Part shown: positions 8,275 through 16,743 of the stretch, piece by piece
Position numbering within the stretch: the first letter of the stretch is position 1
Layout: each line of letters starts with the position of its first letter
Assembly (NCBI RefSeq): GCF_007483665.1
Contig: NZ_VIQO01000012.1
Span: forward strand, 310,001 to 374,000
Origin: Catellatospora sichuanensis
GTDB lineage: Bacteria; Actinomycetota; Actinomycetes; Mycobacteriales; Micromonosporaceae
DNA length: 64,000 nt
Direction: 5' to 3'
The notes under the pieces: model-generated
What the model was told of the DNA's origin: nothing
The model's input: only the letters and a program-made list of their open reading frames with translations
Databases searched by the model: none
Position numbers and translations under genes: made by a program

Positions 8275-9708
8275 ATGGACTGGTTCACCGCACCCGAGTA
8301 CTGGTGGAGCCGGCTGCTGTTCCAGCGCGGACTCGCCGCCGTCTACCTCGTCGCGTTCCTGGTGGCCGTCAACCAGTTCCGGGTGCTGCTCGGCGAGCAC
8401 GGCCTCACCCCCGTGCCGCGGTTCCTCGCCCGTACGCCGTGGCGGCGCGCGCCGAGCATCTTCCACCTGCGCTACTCCGACGGCCTGTTCACGGCCGTGG
8501 CATGGACGGGCGTAGCGGTGTCCGCCGCGCTGCTCGTCGGTGTCGGCGACCTGGTGCCGCTGTGGACCGCGATGGCGATGTGGCTGCTGCTGTGGCTGCT
8601 GTACCTGTCGATCGTCAACGTGGGACAGCTGTGGTACGGATTCGGCTGGGAGAGCCTGCTGCTGGAAGCGGGCTTCCTGGCGATCTTCCTGGGCAACGCC
8701 CGGGTCGGCCCGCCGGTCGTCATGCTGTGGCTGCTGCGCTGGCTGCTGTTCCGGCTCGAGTTCGGCGCCGGGCTGATCAAGCTGCGCGGCGACCGCTGCT
8801 GGCGCGACCTGACCTGCCTGTACTACCACCACCAGACCCAGCCCATGCCCGGTCCGCTGAGCTGGTGGTTCCACCACCTGCCCCGCCCCCTGCACCGCGC
8901 GGAGGTCGCCGCCAACCACGTCACGCAGCTCGTCGTGCCGTTCGGATTGTTCCTGCCGCAGCCGGTCGCGAGCGTGGCCGCCGGGACCATCATCGTCACC
9001 CAGCTGTGGCTGGTCGCGTCGGGCAACTTCTCCTGGCTGAACTGGATGGCGATCGTCCTGGCGGCCTCGGCGCTGGACCTCTCCCCGCTGCTCGGGTCCG
9101 GCACCGCCACGACCGGACCCGGCTGGTACCAGTTGCTGGTGCTCGCCGCCGCGGCGCTGGTGATCGCGCTCAGCTACCGGCCGGCCCGCAACCTGGTGGC
9201 GCGACACCAGCTGATGAACCACAGCTTCGAACCGCTGCACCTGGTCAACACCTACGGCGCGTTCGGCAGCGTCACCAAGCTCCGCAACGAGATCGTCATC
9301 GAGGGCACCGACGAGACCCACCCCGGTCCGCAGACCATCTGGCGGGAGTACGGCTTCAAGGGCAAACCCGGCGACACCCGCCGGCTGCCGGGGCAATTCG
9401 CGCCGTACCACCTGCGCCTGGACTGGCTGATGTGGTTCGCCGCCATGTCCCCGCTGTACGCCCACCCCTGGCTGCTCGACCTGATCGGCCGCCTGCTCAC
9501 CGGCGACCGCGCGCTGCTGCGGCTGCTGCGGACCAACCCGTTCCCCGGCAAACCGCCGACCTACGTGCGGGCTGTGCTCTACCGCTACCGGTTCACCACA
9601 CCCGCCGAGCGGCGCGCCACCGGCGCCTGGTGGCACCGCACCCTGATCGACGAGTACGTGCCACCGGTCACTCTGCGGCACGGCGTCCGAACTCCACACG
9701 GTCCCTGA
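8275..9708 (+). CDS. Lipase maturation factor-like membrane protein
   Basis: 477 residues. Several hydrophobic segments lie between residues 15 and 310. The hallmark of the LMF1/LMF2 family is visible: GFGWESLLLEAGFLAIFLG, RWLLFRLEFGAGLIKLRGD, WRDLTCLYYHHQTQPMP and WFHHLPRPLHRAEV, followed by a C-terminal soluble part with LVNTYGAFGSVTKLRNEIVIEGT, also conserved in animal LMF1. In animals LMF1 folds secreted lipases in the ER; the bacterial role is unknown. The C-terminal domain contains PYHLRLDWLMWFAAMSP, another family motif. Start chosen for coupling to the oxidoreductase stop (1 nt gap). Confidence 0.85.
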   Translation: MDWFTAPEYWWSRLLFQRGLAAVYLVAFLVAVNQFRVLLGEHGLTPVPRFLARTPWRRAPSIFHLRYSDGLFTAVAWTGVAVSAALLVGVGDLVPLWTAMAMWLLLWLLYLSIVNVGQLWYGFGWESLLLEAGFLAIFLGNARVGPPVVMLWLLRWLLFRLEFGAGLIKLRGDRCWRDLTCLYYHHQTQPMPGPLSWWFHHLPRPLHRAEVAANHVTQLVVPFGLFLPQPVASVAAGTIIVTQLWLVASGNFSWLNWMAIVLAASALDLSPLLGSGTATTGPGWYQLLVLAAAALVIALSYRPARNLVARHQLMNHSFEPLHLVNTYGAFGSVTKLRNEIVIEGTDETHPGPQTIWREYGFKGKPGDTRRLPGQFAPYHLRLDWLMWFAAMSPLYAHPWLLDLIGRLLTGDRALLRLLRTNPFPGKPPTYVRAVLYRYRFTTPAERRATGAWWHRTLIDEYVPPVTLRHGVRTPHGP

Positions 9709-9751
9709 CGACCCGCTGCCGTGAACACCGACCCGACGCCGCGAAGTTCGG

Positions 9752-9946
9752 TCACTGCTCGTCGAGGAAGAGTTCTTCGATCCTCAGCTCGAAGAGCTTG
9801 GCCAGACGGAAGGCGAGCGGAAGGCTCGGATCGAACTTCCCTGTCTCGATGGCGTTGATCGTCTGCCTGGAGACGCCCGCACGCTGAGCCAGGTCGGCCT
9901 GCGTCCAACCCCGTTCGGCGCGTAGGTCCGTGATGCGGTTCTTCAT
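9752..9946 (-). CDS. XRE-family repressor, single HTH domain
   Basis: 64 residues: KNRITDLRAERGWTQADLAQ, then the recognition helix region VSRQTINAIETGKFDPSLPL and LAFRLAKLFELRIEELF. This is the compact HTH_3 type commonly paired with a small membrane protein. The ATG overlaps the stop of the upstream gene (ATGA), so both are translated from one mRNA. The paired palindromes upstream of the operon are probable binding sites, giving autorepression. An in-frame upstream extension would add 45 arginine-rich residues and is rejected. Confidence 0.9.
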   Translation of the reverse strand: MKNRITDLRAERGWTQADLAQRAGVSRQTINAIETGKFDPSLPLAFRLAKLFELRIEELFLDEQ

Positions 9947-10341
9947 CGGTATCGGAGCTTGCCGACGGCGAACGCGACCATGAAGACGACTCCCATGAGC
10001 GCGGGAAGGACGGCGACATTGACGTCGCGGGCGACGAGGCCAACGGCGTCCGCGACGACGTAGGCGAATCCGACGACCCACCCCACGCCGAGGGTGACCG
10101 CCAGCGCATCCTGCATGATCTTCCGTTGCAGCTCATCGAGTGCGTGGAGAAAGCGCGTGAAGGCGACGATCCAGCCGATGCCGACGGCCAGATTGACGGC
10201 GACGGCGACCCAGCTCGCCACCTGCTGCGGCGGATCCCACAGGAGTCGGGGGCCGAACTTGGCCAGGGCAAGGCTCGCCGCCCAAGCGAGCGTCCAGAGT
10301 ACGAGTCCGACGGACGCCTTGAGCTCGTTCTGTGCTTGCAC
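9943..10341 (-). CDS. Four-helix membrane protein, operon partner of the XRE repressor
   Basis: 132 residues from the GTG at 10341, chosen because AGGAG lies 7 nt upstream; longer in-frame starts would run through the operators. Hydrophobic helices: VGLVLWTLAWAASLALA, VASWVAVAVNLAVGIGWIVAF, LAVTLGVGWVVGFAYVVA and VAVLPALMGVVFMVAFAVG. A polar stretch (ALDELQRKIMQDA) follows the second helix; this helix-loop pattern with LDEL/RKI is common in small proteins encoded next to XRE regulators. Its stop overlaps the repressor start by 4 nt. Function unknown; a sensor for the repressor or a membrane stress protein are possibilities only. Confidence 0.75.
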   Translation of the reverse strand: MQAQNELKASVGLVLWTLAWAASLALAKFGPRLLWDPPQQVASWVAVAVNLAVGIGWIVAFTRFLHALDELQRKIMQDALAVTLGVGWVVGFAYVVADAVGLVARDVNVAVLPALMGVVFMVAFAVGKLRYR

Positions 10342-10362
10342 GGGCGGTCTCCTCCGGTGCGG

Positions 10363-10421
10363 TGTCAAGGACACTTGACACACTATGAGACGGCGTGCCG
10401 TGATGTCAAGTGTCCTTGACA
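10363..10421 (-). promoter_or_regulatory. Paired operators and promoter of the XRE operon
   Basis: Two 18-bp palindromes with identical 7-bp arms TGTCAAG...CTTGACA lie at 10363-10380 and 10404-10421, in opposite orientations of their 4-bp centres, 23 bp apart. On the minus strand TTGACA at 10409-10404 is a consensus -35 box embedded in the distal palindrome, and TAGTGT (10385-10380, 18 nt spacing) or CATAGT (16 nt spacing) is the -10 box. A repressor dimer on each site would bracket and block the promoter. The XRE protein of this operon is the obvious candidate. Confidence 0.7.
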
Positions 10422-10576
10422 TCGAGCGCCATCTCGCGGCAGCGACATGGGTAAACGAGTAGCCACCCGGCAGCGAGCACCGACCCACAGAGCCAAACCT
10501 GCTTGCACCGCGAGTTCACGTCGGTGATCCTGAGCGCCGCGATCGGCGCCGCTGGTCCCGTACGAGCAGGAGTGTC

Positions 10577-12037
10577 GTGTCCGCTCAGCAGATCCTGCTC
10601 GCCCTGGCGGGTAACCCGGCATTGCCACCCGAGCACGTCGACAGGCTCATCGCGACAGGCGACGCGGCCGTGCTGACGGAGTTGGCCGACGGGCAGCCGC
10701 TCACGCCGGCCCAGATCGAAACCCTCGTGGCGACCGGCCACCGCGACGTCCTGCTGGCACTGATCAAGTCAGAACACCTCATGATCCAGCAGATCCCGCC
10801 TGATGACCCGTGGCTGCTGCTCGCCGCCGTCCACCGGGACGACGCACCCGCCGACCTGCTGCGGTCGCTCGCGTCATGCCCGGACGTCGCGGTACGTCAC
10901 GCGCTCGGTGACCAAACGCTCGAGCGGCGCGACATCGCCGAGGCACTGGCCGGCGATCCGGTCTGTGCGGTGGCCGCCCACGCCGCTCGGCTCTGGGAAC
11001 TGCCCGAGAAGCTCGCCTTTCGGTTGGCCGACCGGACCGAAGCGTGCGTCCGGATCGCCCTGGCCGCCAACGGCAACGCGCCCGCCCGGCTCCTGGCCGA
11101 CCTGATCGACCACGGCGGATCACCGCCGATGAACCCGTGCCCGCATCAGCCGGACGGACCGGCCGCCCGGCAAGAGGTGCAGCGGGTCGCGGCGGGCAAT
11201 CCCACGACGCCCCTCGACGCGGTCGAGCCGTTCACCGTCGCACCGAACCAGCCGATGGCGCTCGCGCTCGCGACCCGTCCCGATCTCACGGACGAGACCT
11301 ACGACCGTCTCGTCTCGCTGGAAGACCACCAGGTGACGATTCGTGTCGCGATCAACTGGGCGGCCCCGCCCGACCTGCTCCGCAGGCTCTACGACACGGA
11401 CGCCGGCCACTGGCGCGGCGCTGTCCTGGCCAACCCGCGAACGCCGCTGGACCTGCTGGTGCGGCACAGCCGCGAAGGCGGGTCACCGAGCACGGACTTC
11501 CACCCGGCACTCGACGAGCTGGGCGTCCTGGCCGCAGACGCCGATCCGCGGGTGAGGCTGGTCGCGGCCGCCAGTCACCGGCTTCCTGACGACGTACGCG
11601 CAGCGCTAATTGACGACGCGGACTTCGACGTGTCGAGTCGGGCGGTCCGCAGTTCCGCGGTGTCCGCCGAGCAGATCCGGGCGGCCGCCGCCCGGCACGG
11701 ACCCGCGATGTTCCCGGCACTGGCCGGCCTTCGTCGCTGCCCGCCCGACGTCCTGCTCGCCATCGCGACGCATCCCCAGGCACCGGCCGAGGCGGTCACG
11801 ACCGTCTCCTGGAACGAGGCGTCGCCGCCCGCCGCGCTGGAGGCATGTCTGCGGCATCCGGCGAACGCCGTGTGCGTGGCAGGCAACCCGGCCACACCGC
11901 CTGACGTTCTACTGGAACTGGCAGCCCATCCCGATCCCGAGGTGGTCCTGGAAGTCGCCCGCAATCCGGCCATCCCGCCCATGGCCTGTCGACGGCTCGT
12001 GGAGTCCGCCGACCAGACCAGGACACCCGGGATCTGA
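10577..12037 (+). CDS. Leucine-rich-repeat-variant (LRV)-like helical repeat protein
   Basis: 486 residues. The repeat unit is about 22-26 residues with a recurring A-x-N-P-x-(T/L/I)-P-x-x-x-(L/C) core: AGNPALPPEHVDRLI at the start, ANPRTPLDLLVRH in the middle, AGNPATPPDVLLELAAHPD and ARNPAIPPMACRRLVE at the end. Between them are arrays of short helices (about 15 in all). This matches LRV repeats, an alpha/3-10 helical solenoid used for protein binding. There is no signal peptide or catalytic motif. GTG start with CAGGAG 4-6 nt upstream. It is divergent from the XRE operon. A protein-binding scaffold is the only safe inference. Confidence 0.65.
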   Translation: MSAQQILLALAGNPALPPEHVDRLIATGDAAVLTELADGQPLTPAQIETLVATGHRDVLLALIKSEHLMIQQIPPDDPWLLLAAVHRDDAPADLLRSLASCPDVAVRHALGDQTLERRDIAEALAGDPVCAVAAHAARLWELPEKLAFRLADRTEACVRIALAANGNAPARLLADLIDHGGSPPMNPCPHQPDGPAARQEVQRVAAGNPTTPLDAVEPFTVAPNQPMALALATRPDLTDETYDRLVSLEDHQVTIRVAINWAAPPDLLRRLYDTDAGHWRGAVLANPRTPLDLLVRHSREGGSPSTDFHPALDELGVLAADADPRVRLVAAASHRLPDDVRAALIDDADFDVSSRAVRSSAVSAEQIRAAAARHGPAMFPALAGLRRCPPDVLLAIATHPQAPAEAVTTVSWNEASPPAALEACLRHPANAVCVAGNPATPPDVLLELAAHPDPEVVLEVARNPAIPPMACRRLVESADQTRTPGI

Positions 12038-12169
12038 TCCCCGGGCCGACGGTCACGTGGCCATCGATGCCGCCCGTCGACGAGTACATGTCGCCTGTCG
12101 CGCTGCACCACGACCATGGTTTCGGCGCAGTCCGAGATCGCCTAGGTCCCGGCCACACGTCGCGTCTTC

Positions 12170-13225
12170 CTAGCCGTGGCTGCCCTGGCGCTTCCGGCCC
12201 TTCTTCTCCGCGTGGCCGCCGAACTCGCTGCGCATCGCCGACAGCACCTTGCCGGTGAACTCGCCGAGTCCCCGGGATTCGAAGCGCTGGTTCAGGGCCG
12301 CGGTGATGACCGGAGCCGGCACGCTCTCGTCGACCGCGGCTATCACGGTCCACCTGCCCTCGCCGGAATCGGAGACGTGTCCGGCGAAGTCGTCGAGCTG
12401 CGGCGAGCGGGCCAGCGCGGCGGCGACCAGGTCGACCAGCCATGAACCGACGACCGACCCTCGTCGCCACACCTCGGCCACCTCGGCGACGTCGATCTCG
12501 TACTGGTAGGCCTCGGGGTCGCGCAGCGGCGCGGTCTCGGCGTCCACGACGTGGTCCCGCTTGCCGACGTCGGCGCTCTTGATGATGCTCAGACCCTCGG
12601 CGATCCCGGCCATCATGGCGTACTCCACGCCGTTGTGGACCATCTTGACGAAATGTCCGGCGCCGTTGGGTCCGCAGCGCAGGTAGCCTTCCGGCGCGGT
12701 CCCGCCCTTACGCGTCCGGCCCGGTGTGGGTTCGGCGTCGCCGAGGCCGGGTGCGATGGTCTTGAAGATGGGATCGAGCCGGTCGACGACCTTCTGCTCG
12801 CCCCCGATCATGAGGCAGTAGCCGCGTTCGAGTCCCCAGACGCCGCCGGAGGTCCCGCAGTCCACGTAGTGGATCTTCTTTGCTGCGAGCTGCCGGGCGC
12901 GGTCGATGTCGTCGCGGTAGAAGGAGTTGCCGCCGTCGATCACCACGTCGTCCGGTGCGAGCAGCCCGGCGAGTTCGTCGAGGGTCGACTGCACGATGGC
13001 GGCCGGCAGCATGAGCCATACCGACCGGGGCTTGTCCAGCTTCGCCACGAGATCGGCGAGCGACGTCGCGCCGACCGCGCCCTCGGCCGCGAGTTCGGCG
13101 ACGGCGGCGGCGTCGATGTCGTAGACGACGCACCGGTGCCCGTCCCTGATGAGGCGGCGGACGAGGTTGGCGCCCATCCGTCCGAGACCGATCATGCCCA
13201 GCTGCATGGGTTTGGCGGTGGCCAT
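12170..13225 (-). CDS. gnd: 6-phosphogluconate dehydrogenase, decarboxylating, short type
   Basis: 351 residues. The N-terminal Rossmann motif GMIGLGRMGANLVRRL, the substrate loop IDGGNSFYRDD, the catalytic GHFVKMVHNGVEYAMM and the C-terminal RFESRGLGEFTGKVLSAMRSEFGGH assign it to 6-phosphogluconate dehydrogenase. It converts 6-phosphogluconate to ribulose 5-phosphate and CO2. The length of about 350 is that of the short (GndA/YqeC-like) form, which is often NAD-preferring, rather than the 470-residue form. The last 13 residues are very basic. It lies 9 bp downstream of pgi on the same strand, so both enzymes around glucose 6-phosphate are co-transcribed. Confidence 0.93.
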   Translation of the reverse strand: MATAKPMQLGMIGLGRMGANLVRRLIRDGHRCVVYDIDAAAVAELAAEGAVGATSLADLVAKLDKPRSVWLMLPAAIVQSTLDELAGLLAPDDVVIDGGNSFYRDDIDRARQLAAKKIHYVDCGTSGGVWGLERGYCLMIGGEQKVVDRLDPIFKTIAPGLGDAEPTPGRTRKGGTAPEGYLRCGPNGAGHFVKMVHNGVEYAMMAGIAEGLSIIKSADVGKRDHVVDAETAPLRDPEAYQYEIDVAEVAEVWRRGSVVGSWLVDLVAAALARSPQLDDFAGHVSDSGEGRWTVIAAVDESVPAPVITAALNQRFESRGLGEFTGKVLSAMRSEFGGHAEKKGRKRQGSHG

Positions 13226-13234
13226 CGCCTGCTC

Positions 13235-14863
13235 CTATCCCTTGAGGCGCCGGTAGCGGCGGATGAGCGCGTTCGTCGAGGAGTCGTGGCTCAGGTCCGG
13301 CTCGGTGCTGCTGGTGAGCTCGGGAACGATCTGGGCCGCGAGTTGCTTGCCGAGCTCCACACCCCACTGGTCGAAGGAGTCGATGCCCCAGATCGTGCCC
13401 TGGGTGAAGACGCTGTGCTCGTAGAGGGCGACGAGGCAGCCGAGCAGGTACGGGGTCAGCTTCTCGGCGAGCAGGACGTTGGTGGGGCGGTTGCCCTGCA
13501 TCACCCGGTGCGGCACGACGTCGGGGGCCGTGCCCTCGGCCCGCACCTCGTCCTCGGACTTGCCGAAGGCCAGCGCCTGGGCCTGGGCGAACACGTTGGA
13601 CGACAGGATGTCGTGGTGGTCGCCCAGGGGGTTGAGGCTCTTGCCGAATCCGATCAGGTCGACCGGGATCAGCCGGGTGCCCTGGTGGATCAGCTGGTAG
13701 AAGCTGTGCTGGCCGTTCGTGCCCGGCTCGCCCCAGTAGACGGCACCGGTGTCGTAGTCGACGAGGTCGCCGCCCAGGGTCACGTGCTTGCCGTTGGACT
13801 CCATCGTCAGCTGCTGCAGGTAGGCGGGGAACCTCTTCAGGTATTGCTCGTACGGCAGGACGCCGACCGTCTGCGCACCGTGGAAGTTCGCGTACCAGAC
13901 GGCCAGCAGGCCCATCAGCACCGGCAGGTTCTCCGGCAGCGGTGCGCTGCGGAAGTGCTCGTCCATCTCGTGAAACCCGGCGAGCAGGTCGTGGAACTGC
14001 TCCGGCCCGATCGCGATCATCGTCGACAGCCCGATGGCGGAGTCCATCGAGTAGCGTCCGCCGACCCAGTCCCAGAATCCGAACATGTTCGCGGTGTCGA
14101 TGCCGAACTCCGCGACCCGCTCCGCGTTGGTCGAGACCGCCACGAAATGCTTCGCGATCGCGTCCTGGGTGCCCAGCCGGGACACCAGCCAGTCGCGGGC
14201 CGAGTGGGCGTTGGTGAGGGTCTCCAGGGTGCCGAAGGTCTTGGACGAGATGATGAACAGGGTCTCGTCGGCGGACAGGTCGCGGGTCGCCTCGACGAAG
14301 TCGGTGGCGTCGACGTTGGACACGAAACGGAAGGTCAGGTCCCGGTCGGTGTAGTGGCGCAGTGCCTCGTACGCCATGACGGGTCCCAGATCCGAGCCGC
14401 CGATGCCGACGTTGACGACGTTCCTGATCCGCTTGCCGGTGTGGCCCTTCCAGTCGCCGGAGCGGACGCGCCGCGCGAAGCCGGCCATGCGGTCCAGCAC
14501 CTCGTGGACCTGCGCGACGACGTCGACACCGTCGACGGTCAGGGAACCGCCCCTGGGCATGCGCAGCGCGACGTGCAGCACCGAGCGGTGTTCCGAGACG
14601 TTGATCGGCTCCCCCCGGAACATCGCGTCGCGGTGCCCGGCCAGGCCGGACTCCTCGGCGAGGCGTACCAGCAGACGCAGCGTCTCGTCGGTGATCAGGT
14701 TCTTCGAGTAGTCGAGGTAGATCCCGGCCGCTTCGGCGGTCAGCCGCTCACCGCGGCCCGGGTCGGCGGCGAACAGCTCCCGGAGACGAACTTCGCCCAG
14801 CTCGGCGCGGTGCGACTCCAGCGCCTGCCAGGCGGCACGGTCTCGAAGGGGGACGGTCGGCAT
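13235..14863 (-). CDS. pgi: Glucose-6-phosphate isomerase
   Basis: 542 residues, the normal length. The signatures are [16 protein letters not shown] (substrate phosphate loop), [10 protein letters not shown], the [18 protein letters not shown] segment, the [13 protein letters not shown] stretch, the [34 protein letters not shown] region and the C-terminal [13 protein letters not shown]. It interconverts glucose 6-phosphate and fructose 6-phosphate in the cytoplasm. ATG start at 14863. The gene is first in a two-gene operon with gnd (9 bp gap). Confidence 0.97.
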   Translation of the reverse strand: MPTVPLRDRAAWQALESHRAELGEVRLRELFAADPGRGERLTAEAAGIYLDYSKNLITDETLRLLVRLAEESGLAGHRDAMFRGEPINVSEHRSVLHVALRMPRGGSLTVDGVDVVAQVHEVLDRMAGFARRVRSGDWKGHTGKRIRNVVNVGIGGSDLGPVMAYEALRHYTDRDLTFRFVSNVDATDFVEATRDLSADETLFIISSKTFGTLETLTNAHSARDWLVSRLGTQDAIAKHFVAVSTNAERVAEFGIDTANMFGFWDWVGGRYSMDSAIGLSTMIAIGPEQFHDLLAGFHEMDEHFRSAPLPENLPVLMGLLAVWYANFHGAQTVGVLPYEQYLKRFPAYLQQLTMESNGKHVTLGGDLVDYDTGAVYWGEPGTNGQHSFYQLIHQGTRLIPVDLIGFGKSLNPLGDHHDILSSNVFAQAQALAFGKSEDEVRAEGTAPDVVPHRVMQGNRPTNVLLAEKLTPYLLGCLVALYEHSVFTQGTIWGIDSFDQWGVELGKQLAAQIVPELTSSTEPDLSHDSSTNALIRRYRRLKG

Positions 14864-14972
14864 CGCTGTTCCTCTGGTCGACTTTCAGGCATACGCACTT
14901 CGCGCCCATGGGGACACGTTAAGCCCTCTATCGTCCGTTTCAGGAAGTTCCCAGCGATTTGCTCTACGAGGG

Positions 14973-15022
14973 TGCCGCGCCTGGCCGCCGCGCCGGGATA
15001 GGCGAGGCGGCCAGGCGCGGCA
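14973..15022 (-). terminator. Terminator of the peptide-import operon
   Basis: A perfect 17-bp stem (TGCCGCGCCTGGCCGCC at 14973-14989 with its complement at 15006-15022) encloses a 16-nt loop. It sits 4 nt after the stop of the last gene of the long minus-strand operon and 110 bp before pgi on the same strand. There is no U-tract. Confidence 0.8.
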
Positions 15023-15026
15023 GCGC

Positions 15027-16037
15027 TCAGCCGATCGTCGCCCGCAACGCCGGAAGGACCCGGCGGCCGAGCAGGTCGACGCCGGACATCGGGGTCAGCC
15101 CGTGCGGGGTGCCGAACTCGACCCGCGACGCCCCGGCGGCGAACACGGCGTCGGCCTGCGCGGCGACCTGCTCCGGCGTGCCGGAGAACGCGAACAGGTC
15201 CAGCAGGTCGCCGCTGATCAGCGCCCCGGCGGCATCATGCTCGCCGCGGGCGACGTGCTGCTGTACGCGGGTGAGCAGCTCGGGGTCGATCTCGACGGTC
15301 GGGTCGAGGTCGGCGACGACCGCGATGTACATGGCCACCTCCGTGCGGGCCAGCCGCCGGGCCGCCGCGCCGTCCTCGTCGACGACGGTGACCGCACCCA
15401 GCGTCACGCCGACGTCGGCCGGGGACCGGCCGGCGGCCGCCGCGGCCGTGTCGACCCAGGCGCGCATGGTCTTGGCCATGGCCGGGTTGGCCGAGCCGCC
15501 GACCTTGATGTCGTCGGCGACGGCGGCGGCGAGTTCCGCGGTCTTCTGCCCCCAGGTGCCGATCAGCAGCGGCACCCGCGGGCGCAGCGGCGTGTAGCGC
15601 AGCGCGGTGCCCGCCGCGATGGTCAGCTCCCGGCCGGTGTAGCCCGCCGGGTCCTGGCCGAGCAGCAGGTTGACCACGTCGACGGTTTCGCGCAGCCGGC
15701 GCAGCGGGCGGGCCTGCGGCACGCCGACCTGGTCGAGCCAGGTGCCGCGGGCCAGGCCGAGGTAGGCCCGGCCGCCCGAGGCGATGTCCAGCGCCGCGGC
15801 CTGTCCGGCGATCTCGGCCGGGTGCATCGTGTACGGGTTGAGGCAGGCCGGTCCGAGCTTGATGCGCCGGGTGTGCTGGGCGGCCACCAGCAGCGGGAAG
15901 ATGGGCGGCTGGTACATCAGGTCGCCGAACACCGACAGCACGTCGAAGCCGTGCTGCTCGGCCAGCTCGGCGATGGCCGCGTACTCGCCGGCGGTCTTGT
16001 CGGACTGCACGCCGAGGCCGATCAGGCGCTGGGTCAT
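15027..16037 (-). CDS. LLM-class flavin-dependent oxidoreductase
   Basis: 336 residues. TQRLIGLGVQSDKTAGEYAAIAELAEQHGFDVLSVFGDLMYQPP is the N-terminal strand and helix of the bacterial luciferase-like TIM barrel; GQAAALDIASGGRAYLGLARGTWLDQVGV contains the conserved SGGR...GLxRG phosphate/cofactor site, and PLLIGTWGQKTAELAAAVADDIKVGGS is the later flavin-facing loop. Many actinobacterial members use F420. Substrate unknown. The ATG overlaps the stop of the TIGR04076 gene by 4 nt. It is the last gene of the 10-kb operon and is followed by a strong terminator. Confidence 0.85.
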   Translation of the reverse strand: MTQRLIGLGVQSDKTAGEYAAIAELAEQHGFDVLSVFGDLMYQPPIFPLLVAAQHTRRIKLGPACLNPYTMHPAEIAGQAAALDIASGGRAYLGLARGTWLDQVGVPQARPLRRLRETVDVVNLLLGQDPAGYTGRELTIAAGTALRYTPLRPRVPLLIGTWGQKTAELAAAVADDIKVGGSANPAMAKTMRAWVDTAAAAAGRSPADVGVTLGAVTVVDEDGAAARRLARTEVAMYIAVVADLDPTVEIDPELLTRVQQHVARGEHDAAGALISGDLLDLFAFSGTPEQVAAQADAVFAAGASRVEFGTPHGLTPMSGVDLLGRRVLPALRATIG

Positions 16038-16357
16038 GTGAGTTCCTCGGTGGGGATGGTGCGCCGGCCGGTGCGCTCGATGCGCATGATCAGCCGTTCG
16101 TCGGGGTCGGGGCAGGCGACGTGGCTGTCGGTCTCCAGCCAGTCGCCGGGCGGCAGGGGCCGCTGCTTGGCCGGCAGCAGGGGCAGGCACGCGGCCAGGG
16201 CGTACAGGCAGAAGTGCTTGCCCTCGGGGATGGACAGCCGGTTGGACTCGGTCAGGTCGATGTGGTCGCCGACGTGCATGCCGCACACGGAGCGGCCCTC
16301 GATGCGTTCCACGACGACACGCAGGTCGTACAGGTCGGTGACGGGTCCGTCGGTCAT
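16034..16357 (-). CDS. TIGR04076-family protein
   Basis: 107 residues. DLYDLRVVVERIEGRSVCGMHVGDHIDLTESNRLSIPEGKHFCLYALAACLPLLPA, ending CPDPDERLIMRIERT, matches TIGR04076, a small family with a conserved cysteine pattern (here C in SVCG, C in HFCL, C in AACL and C in ACPDP) and a C-terminal CPDP motif. The cysteines may bind a metal or an iron-sulfur centre. Function is unknown. It overlaps both neighbours by 4 nt (ATGA), so translation is coupled within the peptide-import operon. Confidence 0.8.
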   Translation of the reverse strand: MTDGPVTDLYDLRVVVERIEGRSVCGMHVGDHIDLTESNRLSIPEGKHFCLYALAACLPLLPAKQRPLPPGDWLETDSHVACPDPDERLIMRIERTGRRTIPTEELT

Positions 16358-16743
16358 GACACGGCCTCCGCGTGGTGGTGCACGATGCGCCAGCCGGTGT
16401 CGTCGCGGCGCAGCACGTCGGTGACCCGGAAGACGGCGTCGGGGCTGCCGTCGGCGTGCCGGGCGCGCAGCACGTACCGGGCCAGGCCGGTGTCGCCCCA
16501 GGTCTCGGTCGACAGGTCCTCGGGCGCGACCGTCACCGATGCGGACACCGGCCCGTCGGACGCGGGACGGGCCGCGGCGCGCTGGTCGCGCAGGGTGTCC
16601 AGCTGCGCGACGCCGTGCAGCATGGCCGGGGCGTCGGACTCCCAGATGGTCAGGTCGGGGTGCAGGTGGGCGTCGAAGGCCGGGCGGTCGCCCAGGGCCT
16701 GGTACATCGCGGTGATGACCGGGGCGATGTCGGGGGTCGTCAT
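16354..16743 (-). CDS. SnoaL-like (NTF2-fold) protein
   Basis: 129 residues. DIAPVITAMYQALGDRPAFDAHLHPDLTIWESDAPAMLHGVAQL, then VTDVLRRDDTGWRIVHHHAEAV, is the pattern of small NTF2-fold proteins of the DUF4440/SnoaL_3 type, where the final beta strand reads GWRIVHxH. Members are ketosteroid-isomerase-like enzymes, or subunits without activity. ATG at 16743, overlapping the DUF885 gene stop by 4 nt; its own stop overlaps the TIGR04076 start. Its role in the operon is unknown. Confidence 0.75.
   Translation of the reverse strand: MTTPDIAPVITAMYQALGDRPAFDAHLHPDLTIWESDAPAMLHGVAQLDTLRDQRAAARPASDGPVSASVTVAPEDLSTETWGDTGLARYVLRARHADGSPDAVFRVTDVLRRDDTGWRIVHHHAEAVS

Noticed and set aside
12551-15001. 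A plus-strand open frame of 816 codons across gnd and pgi
   Set aside because: Its codons mirror two highly conserved enzymes on the minus strand; open antisense frames are expected at this G+C content.
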